Assembly (NCBI RefSeq): GCF_029953285.1
Contig: NZ_JASAOI010000007.1
Coordinates: forward strand, 124,001-188,000
Reading direction: 5' to 3'
Source of the DNA: Yinghuangia seranimata
GTDB lineage: Bacteria > Actinomycetota > Actinomycetes > Streptomycetales > Streptomycetaceae
Length of the DNA: 64,000 nucleotides
Part shown: positions 60,676-64,000 of the stretch, piece after piece
Layout of the letters: the number at the start of each line of letters is the position of its first letter
Numbering within the stretch: the first letter of the stretch is position 1
Translations under genes and position numbers: made by a program
The notes under the pieces: model-generated
What the model was told of the DNA's origin: nothing
What the model saw: only the letters and a program-made list of their open reading frames with translations
The model's database searches: none

Positions 60676-61941
60676 TCACCACGTGCGGATGTCGGAGTCG
60701 TCGACCTCGTCGCCCCAGGCGACGGTGCGGCTGGACGGCGGCTCCGTCCCGCGCTCGACCCAGTCCTCGAGGGCGGCGAACACGGCCTTGTAGGCGGGCA
60801 GGAGCGGGCGCAGCCGGCCGGGGAACAGGTCGCAGAAGCCGTCCACGTGGTTGCCGCCTTCGATGCGGTACTGGCGGTGCAGGTGGCCGCGTCCCGCGGC
60901 GGCGACGAGTTCGGCGTACGCGTCGGAGTGCAGTTGGATCGGCAGCAGCGCGTCGAGGGTGCCGTGAAAGGACAGCAGCGGCTTCCCGATCGCGCCGGTC
61001 AGCTGGACGCGGGCGACGGCGTCGTGGACCGCGGCCGGGCGGCTCGCGTAGTCGTAGGCGGCGTCGCTGCCGGGCTGCCCGGGGCCGGCGAACGGGACAC
61101 CGGTGCTCGGCAGGCCGGGGCCGGGATGGTCCGGGTCGAAGACGGCGCGGTAGGTGCGCTGCGTCAGGTCCCAGTACGCCTGGTGGTGGACCTCCCAGAG
61201 GAACTCCGAGCCGGGCGGGAGGCCCGCCTCGATCAGGCGGGCGTGTGCCTCGGTGTCGCCGCCGTCCCGGTAGCGCGGATAGTCGGCGAGCACCGCCGGC
61301 AGGTAGGAGAACAGGTTGGGGCCCTGGGCGCGCCACAGCGGGCCCTCCCAGTCCACGCCGCCGTCGTACAGCTCGGGGTGGCGTTCGAGCTGGACGCGGG
61401 CCAGGTAGCCGCCGTTCGAGATGCCGACCACGTACGTGCGCTCGGGCGCGCTTCCGTAGTGCCGCTCGACGGCGACCCGTGCTGCGACGGCCAGTTCGCG
61501 CAGCCGCCGGGTCCAGTCGACGAGGGCGTCGCCGGGGTGGTCGCCCGCTGTGTGGAAGTCGAGGCCGGAGTTGCCCTTGTCGGTCGCCGCATAGGCGTAG
61601 CCGGCGGCGAGGGCGTCGTCGGCGATGAGCCGGTCGGTGGCGTACTGCCGCCGGATCCCGGGCGCGGCGGTGACCAGCAGCTTGCCGTTCCACGTGTCGG
61701 GCAGGCGCAGCACGAACTGGGCGTCGTGGTCCCAGCCGTGGTGCGTGTTGAGCTTGCCCGCGGCCGGGAAGTACCCGTCGACCTGGATTCCGGGCACCGG
61801 GCCGCGAGGCGGCGGCGTGTCGGCGGCGTGCAGGTGCTCCCAGTCCTCGCGCACGGTGTGGCCGCTCGCCAGGGTGCCGGCGGTGGTCAGGTCGTCCAGC
61901 CGTACGGCCTGCTGGTGCTCGGCCCCAGGCATGTCGGCCAT
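60676..61941 (-). CDS. Alpha/beta hydrolase of the tannase/3-hydroxybutyrate-oligomer hydrolase type
   Basis: The ATG at 61941 follows AAGGAG. The 421-residue protein has the strand-turn RLPDTWNGKLLVTAAPG, KGNSGLDFHTAGDHPGDAL, nucleophile elbow VVGISNGGYLARVQL, catalytic acid region FHGTLDALLPIQLHSDAYAE and catalytic histidine EGGNHVDGFCDLFPG. The D-A-L-L-P-I-x-x-x-S and late G-N-H-V-D pattern is seen in tannase/feruloyl-esterase-like and 3-hydroxybutyrate oligomer hydrolases. No signal peptide is present. It is convergent with helR, four bases apart. Confidence 0.85.
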   Translation of the reverse strand: MADMPGAEHQQAVRLDDLTTAGTLASGHTVREDWEHLHAADTPPPRGPVPGIQVDGYFPAAGKLNTHHGWDHDAQFVLRLPDTWNGKLLVTAAPGIRRQYATDRLIADDALAAGYAYAATDKGNSGLDFHTAGDHPGDALVDWTRRLRELAVAARVAVERHYGSAPERTYVVGISNGGYLARVQLERHPELYDGGVDWEGPLWRAQGPNLFSYLPAVLADYPRYRDGGDTEAHARLIEAGLPPGSEFLWEVHHQAYWDLTQRTYRAVFDPDHPGPGLPSTGVPFAGPGQPGSDAAYDYASRPAAVHDAVARVQLTGAIGKPLLSFHGTLDALLPIQLHSDAYAELVAAAGRGHLHRQYRIEGGNHVDGFCDLFPGRLRPLLPAYKAVFAALEDWVERGTEPPSSRTVAWGDEVDDSDIRTW

Positions 61942-62182
61942 CGCCGGCTCCTTTCGCGGGAAGGTGGTGCATACAACGACGCGGAGGTATCCGGACGACG
62001 CTACGGCGCCGGCGCGCGCCCGGTCCATGGTGCCGGTCGCCACGCGTCCCGCCCTCGGCATGGCGATCGAGGCCACTGCTCCGAACGGATGTCCGTGGCG
62101 GCGGGTCGCGGCGGGTGGGGTGCCCCGCCCCGCGACGGCCGGGACACTGGACGGACACCGGCCGAGCGTCGCGGGAGGCCCC

Positions 62183-63826
62183 ATGTCCGACACGCACGCG
62201 GGGAACACGAGCCGGCGGACGGGGCGCCAGGCCGTCGTCATCGTGCACGGCATGGGCGAGCAGCGCCCCCTCGACGCGCTGACCGGCTTCATCAACGCGG
62301 GCCTGCCGCCGGACGACGGGAACCACCGGCTGTACTACTCCCGCCCAGACATCGTCGGCGGCGGCTACGACTCACGGCGCTTCCTCGCCCCCGCCACCGC
62401 CGACCGCCCGCAGACGGAGTTCTTCGAGTACCACTGGGCGCACCTCATGCAGGGCAACCGGCTGCGCGACATGCGGTCGATCACGCGCCGCCTCCTGCTG
62501 CGGCCGCCGTGGCGCGTGCCGGCCGGGCTGCGCCTCGCGTGGCTGCTGATCTGGCTGCTGGGTATCGCGCTCGCGTGCATCATCGCGATCGGGCCGATCC
62601 ACGACGAGCTGCTGCAGACGTGGGAGGACGCGTACGCGTGGCTGCTCGGGCTGGCCGGCGGCGCCCTGCTCATCCTCGTGCTGGCGTTCCTGCTTGGCCA
62701 CATCGGCATGTTCATCCCGGGCATCCTCACCAACAGCTTCGCCGACGTCGTGCGCTACCTCGACACCACGCCGCGGTCGTACGAGGTGCGCCGGCAGATC
62801 CGCAAGGGCTTCGTCGACCTGCTGGAGAACCTGCACACGTCGCGGTACGGCGGCAACCCGCGCTACCAGCGGATCGTCATCGTGGCCCACAGCCTCGGCG
62901 CGTACATCGCGTACGACGGCATCAGTTACCTGTGGAGCACCATGAACACCCGTGCCCGCCAAGGGGCTTCGGGGGCGCCGGACGGGCTGCGCGGACTGGA
63001 GGCGGCGGCCAGGTGGCTGGACGAGGACTCGGAGGAGGCCCGGCAGACGTACCGCAGGGCGCAGTACCGGCTGTGGACCGGGCTTCGGGCCCAGGGCAAC
63101 CCGTGGCTGATCACGGACTTCGTGAGCGTCGGAACGCCGATGTACTTCGCGGACGTGCTCGCCGAGCGCACCCCGAAGCGGTTCGCGACCCGGGTCCGCA
63201 GGCGCGAACTGCCCACCTGTCCGCCGCAGAACGAGGAACGGGCCGGCGACACCGCGCCGCCGCACTACTCGTACTCCTGGCGGGGTCGTGAAGTTCTGTA
63301 CGGGGCGGCCCCGTTCGCGGTCGTGCGGTGGTCGAACCTGTGGTTCCCCTCGGCGCCGCGCTGGTTCGGGGCCACCGGCGACTGGTTCGGCGGGCCGCTC
63401 CGGCCGTTGTTCGGCGACGGCGTGCACGACGTGCGGGTGACCGGCAACAGACCGAAGCGCTGGATCCCGGCGTTCGCGCACGGCTGGTACTTCAAGTTCC
63501 CGGACGACCACCACCCCGACTCCATCACCGCACACCTGAAGACGGCACTCGACCTGGGCGACACCCACGCGCACGACCCGTGGCTGCGCCCCACACGGGA
63601 CCAGATCGACACCGCCCGGCACCTGTTGCACGAGGCCGGCTTCTCCTGCCGCCGCATGACGCGCAAGCACGTCGACCTGACGGACCCGAGGGAGCCGGTG
63701 CCGCGCCAGTCGGTCCGGGACTGGCTTTCGTCCATGACGCGCTCTCAACTCGCGTGCCTGATCGAAGACTTGAACTGGCGCGTGAAGCGGAAGAAGGTCG
63801 GGACGCTGCTGGACCCGGAGGAGTAG
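62183..63826 (+). CDS. Membrane-associated alpha/beta hydrolase-fold protein
   Basis: The ATG at 62183 follows GGGAGG. The 547-residue protein starts with a hydrolase strand (QAVVIVHGMGEQRPLDALTG), then has two transmembrane helices (about 118-140 and 152-178; LIWLLGIALACIIAIG, LLILVLAFLLGHIGMFIPG). The nucleophile elbow is RIVIVAHSLGAYIAYDG. The C-terminal half is arginine/tryptophan-rich, with no further known domain. The HGMGEQ opening with internal membrane helices is seen in a widespread bacterial family of unknown substrate. Confidence 0.82.
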   Translation: MSDTHAGNTSRRTGRQAVVIVHGMGEQRPLDALTGFINAGLPPDDGNHRLYYSRPDIVGGGYDSRRFLAPATADRPQTEFFEYHWAHLMQGNRLRDMRSITRRLLLRPPWRVPAGLRLAWLLIWLLGIALACIIAIGPIHDELLQTWEDAYAWLLGLAGGALLILVLAFLLGHIGMFIPGILTNSFADVVRYLDTTPRSYEVRRQIRKGFVDLLENLHTSRYGGNPRYQRIVIVAHSLGAYIAYDGISYLWSTMNTRARQGASGAPDGLRGLEAAARWLDEDSEEARQTYRRAQYRLWTGLRAQGNPWLITDFVSVGTPMYFADVLAERTPKRFATRVRRRELPTCPPQNEERAGDTAPPHYSYSWRGREVLYGAAPFAVVRWSNLWFPSAPRWFGATGDWFGGPLRPLFGDGVHDVRVTGNRPKRWIPAFAHGWYFKFPDDHHPDSITAHLKTALDLGDTHAHDPWLRPTRDQIDTARHLLHEAGFSCRRMTRKHVDLTDPREPVPRQSVRDWLSSMTRSQLACLIEDLNWRVKRKKVGTLLDPEE

Positions 63827-63852
63827 CGCCCTCCACCCGATTCCGCCGAGCG

Positions 63853-64000
63853 TCACGCCCCGGTCCGGCGGCACCATCGCGCGCTGGACCCCAGAGTGGC
63901 CGTCACCGCCGCGCCGGCCGCCAACGTGGCCGTCGGAAGGGCGACCCCCAGGATGAGGAAGCCGGGTGGCGTGTCCAACGTCAGCTTCGCGCCTCCTCCG
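63853..64000 (-). CDS. C-terminal end of a membrane protein (runs off the window)
   Basis: The minus-strand frame is open from the window edge to a TGA at 63853-63855. The 48 residues include a hydrophobic helix (PGFLILGVALPTATLAAGAA) and a short basic tail (SSARWCRRTGA). The codon pattern is coding-like, but most of the gene lies outside, so identity is unknown; the start could also be inside the window close to the edge. Confidence 0.45.
   Translation of the reverse strand, partial: GGGAKLTLDTPPGFLILGVALPTATLAAGAAVTATLGSSARWCRRTGA

Overview
The window is very GC-rich DNA with strong G/C at third codon positions, many GTG/TTG starts, GGAGG-type ribosome binding sites and dense, often 4-bp-overlapping operons. 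Gene content (a HelR-type RNA polymerase rescue ATPase behind a rifamycin-associated element, an HGxxPAAW-type small membrane protein, paired LuxR/HisKA_3 two-component systems, a sugar ABC transporter without its own ATPase) points to an actinomycete of the Streptomyces group. I cannot name the genus. No rRNA, tRNA, CRISPR array or intact insertion sequence was seen.

Layout. 0-9 kb: two NarL/LuxR two-component pairs (the second kinase carries an apparent frameshift), a methyltransferase, a divergent NmrA-reductase/AraC pair and an amidase. 9-19.5 kb: a stress-type block (DJ-1/PfpI protein, DUF2231 protein, transketolase, a large FAD/Fe-S oxidoreductase, hemerythrin protein and small membrane proteins). 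Six SigB-like GNNT-N14-17-GGGTAG promoters lie in this block, on both strands. 19.5-27 kb: a galactoside locus (GH35 beta-galactosidase, divergent sugar-binding lipoprotein plus two permeases, AraC regulator, aldose 1-epimerase). 27-33 kb: a lipoprotein and a complete branched-chain amino-acid-type ABC operon. It ends in an odd G16/G9/C11 tract beside an HbhA-like gene whose 3' end is duplicated.

34-52 kb is the accessory part: methyltransferase, serine-tailed protein, mycothiol-dependent-isomerase-like protein, an R2K-type ATP-grasp protein, an IS630 transposase remnant, a DinB protein, an alpha/beta hydrolase followed by a solitary Cas3-like helicase-HD nuclease with no Cascade genes, a secreted polyhydroxybutyrate depolymerase-like esterase, an XRE regulator with a palindromic operator and a two-domain SMI1/KNR4 protein.

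52-64 kb: an ArsR-regulated MFS exporter with a perfect palindromic operator; a 3-hydroxybutyrate/ketone-body cluster (CoA-transferase A/B, GAF-PucR regulator, 3-hydroxybutyrate dehydrogenase); HelR behind a rifamycin-associated element; and two further alpha/beta hydrolases. Together the secreted esterase, dehydrogenase and CoA-transferase could take extracellular polyhydroxybutyrate to acetoacetyl-CoA. The most unusual items are the orphan Cas3, the shared GGGTAG promoter set and the ATP-grasp/immunity-like fusion.
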